From: Dyella_B sp966430775
GTDB lineage: Bacteria > Pseudomonadota > Gammaproteobacteria > Xanthomonadales > Rhodanobacteraceae
Length of the DNA: 5,645 nucleotides
Assembly (NCBI GenBank): GCA_966430775.1
Contig: CBJMMB010000166.1
Span: forward strand, 1 to 5,645
Direction: 5' to 3'
Shown here piece by piece: positions 4,862 to 5,645 of the stretch (position 1 is its first letter; each line of letters begins with the position of its first letter). A program made the translations under genes and the position numbers. The notes below the pieces were generated by a model that searched no databases, was not told the origin of the DNA, and worked only from the letters and a program-made list of their open reading frames with translations.

Positions 4862-5645
4862 ATGACGGATAACCAGCGGGACCTCGAAGCCGGTATCGAG
4901 CTGGACTTGAGCGGCCGGATGACCTACGGCGGTTATCTGCGCCTGGATCAATTGCTTAGCGCCCAGCAACCGGTGACCGACCCGCCGCATCACGACGAGA
5001 TGCTGTTCATCGTGATGCACCAGGTGGCCGAGCTGTGGATGAAGCTGGCGATCCACGAGCTGAAGGCGGCGATCGCGCACCTGCGTATCGACGACGTGAA
5101 CGAGTGCCTGAAAATTCTTGCGCGCGTCAAGCACGTGCAACGGCAGCTGTTCGAGCAATGGGCGGTGCTGGAAACGCTGACGCCGTCGGAGTACCTGGAA
5201 TTTCGCGATGCGCTGGGTTCGTCGTCCGGATTCCAGTCGCTGCAGTACCGCATGATCGAATTCATGCTGGGCAACAAGAACGCGCAGATGCTCAAGGTTT
5301 TCGATTACGACCCGGCGGCACAGGCGCAATTGCGCGAAGTGCTGGAAGCCCCGGGTTTGTACGACGAATTCCTGCGCTATCTCGCGCGCCACGGCCACGA
5401 CGTGCCGGCGACGCGGCTGGAGCGCGACTGGACCGAAGCGTATCAGCGCCATGAAGGCCTGTTGCCGGTGTTCAAGCGCATCTACGAGCAGCGCGCGGCG
5501 TTCTGGCCGGAATACCACATGTGCGAGCAACTGGTGGACGTGGAAGAGAGTTTCCAGCTCTGGCGTTTCCGCCATATGAAAACAGTGGAGCGCATCATCG
5601 GACACCGGCGCGGCACGGGTGGTTCCTCGGGCGTGGCGTTCCTGA
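4862..5645 (+). CDS. kynA: Tryptophan 2,3-dioxygenase, 3' end outside window
   Basis: Cytosolic heme enzyme that oxidises L-tryptophan to N-formylkynurenine, the first step of the kynurenine pathway. 261 codons are visible, and the frame is still open at the right edge. The family is about 280-300 aa, so only a short C-terminal part is missing. Motifs in order: TYGGYLRLDQLL (21-32), HHDEMLFIVMHQ (43-54), LTPSEYLEFRDALG (106-119), SSGFQSLQYR (121-130), FQLWRFRHMKTV (231-242) and RGTGGSSGVAFL (250-261). By alignment with the structurally known Xanthomonas campestris enzyme, substrate or heme residues F51, H55, Y113, R117, H240 and T254 correspond to F49, H53, Y111, R115, H238 and T252 here, all conserved at a constant offset of two. 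The ATG at 4862 is secure: an in-frame TAA at 4829-4831 lies upstream with no other usual start codon between. The ribosome site is weak (GCGGGC). Divergent from the dehydrogenase operon. Confidence 0.96.
   Translation, partial: MTDNQRDLEAGIELDLSGRMTYGGYLRLDQLLSAQQPVTDPPHHDEMLFIVMHQVAELWMKLAIHELKAAIAHLRIDDVNECLKILARVKHVQRQLFEQWAVLETLTPSEYLEFRDALGSSSGFQSLQYRMIEFMLGNKNAQMLKVFDYDPAAQAQLREVLEAPGLYDEFLRYLARHGHDVPATRLERDWTEAYQRHEGLLPVFKRIYEQRAAFWPEYHMCEQLVDVEESFQLWRFRHMKTVERIIGHRRGTGGSSGVAFL

Noticed and set aside
4679..5605. A 308-codon open frame on the minus strand, opposite kynA
   Set aside because: It covers a tryptophan 2,3-dioxygenase with every catalytic residue conserved. The antisense product is rich in His, Arg, Gln and Leu without a family match, so it is a shadow.

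Overview
The window is high-GC, gene-dense bacterial chromosome carrying five protein genes of ordinary metabolism. The best guess for the source is a Xanthomonadales (Lysobacterales) gammaproteobacterium, for example the Rhodanobacteraceae (Dyella/Luteibacter/Rhodanobacter type). Three things point there: a tryptophan 2,3-dioxygenase whose catalytic residues fall at a constant two-residue offset from the Xanthomonas campestris enzyme; an intergenic pair of palindromes starting with GTAG, resembling the GTAG-type REP elements of Stenotrophomonas and relatives; and a separate alpha/beta-type E1 oxo-acid dehydrogenase beside such repeats. This placement is inference from remembered families, not a database match.

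Layout. (1) Positions 1-905, plus strand: 3' part of an alpha/beta-hydrolase of the haloalkane dehalogenase-like group; its reading frame is open to the left edge, so its true start lies outside the window. (2) Positions 906-1024: convergent intergenic region with an inverted pair of REP-like hairpins and a strong terminator hairpin. (3) Positions 1025-4590, minus strand: a three-gene operon transcribed right to left, E1 alpha, E1 beta, then E2 of a branched-chain 2-oxoacid dehydrogenase complex, with a second REP-like pair of palindromes between E1 beta and E2. (4) Positions 4591-4861: divergent promoter region, with a good minus-strand promoter candidate and an operator-like dyad near the plus-strand gene. 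(5) Positions 4862-5645, plus strand: tryptophan 2,3-dioxygenase (kynA), cut by the right edge about 30-40 codons before its expected end.

How the genes work together. E1 alpha/beta (thiamine diphosphate dependent decarboxylation) and E2 (lipoyl acyltransferase) convert the branched-chain keto acids from Val, Leu and Ile to acyl-CoAs. In Xanthomonadales these are also the primers for the abundant iso-branched fatty acids and, in some genera, for DSF-type signals. No E3 (dihydrolipoamide dehydrogenase) gene is in the window, and the operon ends at a terminator after E2, so E3 must be supplied from elsewhere. kynA opens the kynurenine route of tryptophan breakdown and diverges from the operon, so two amino-acid catabolic units share a 271-bp control region. 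I see no mobile element, CRISPR array, RNA gene or convincing new system. The points worth a second look are the replaced acidic residue in the E2 active-site motif, the missing halide-binding Trp in the hydrolase, the REP-like pairs, and the shared control region.
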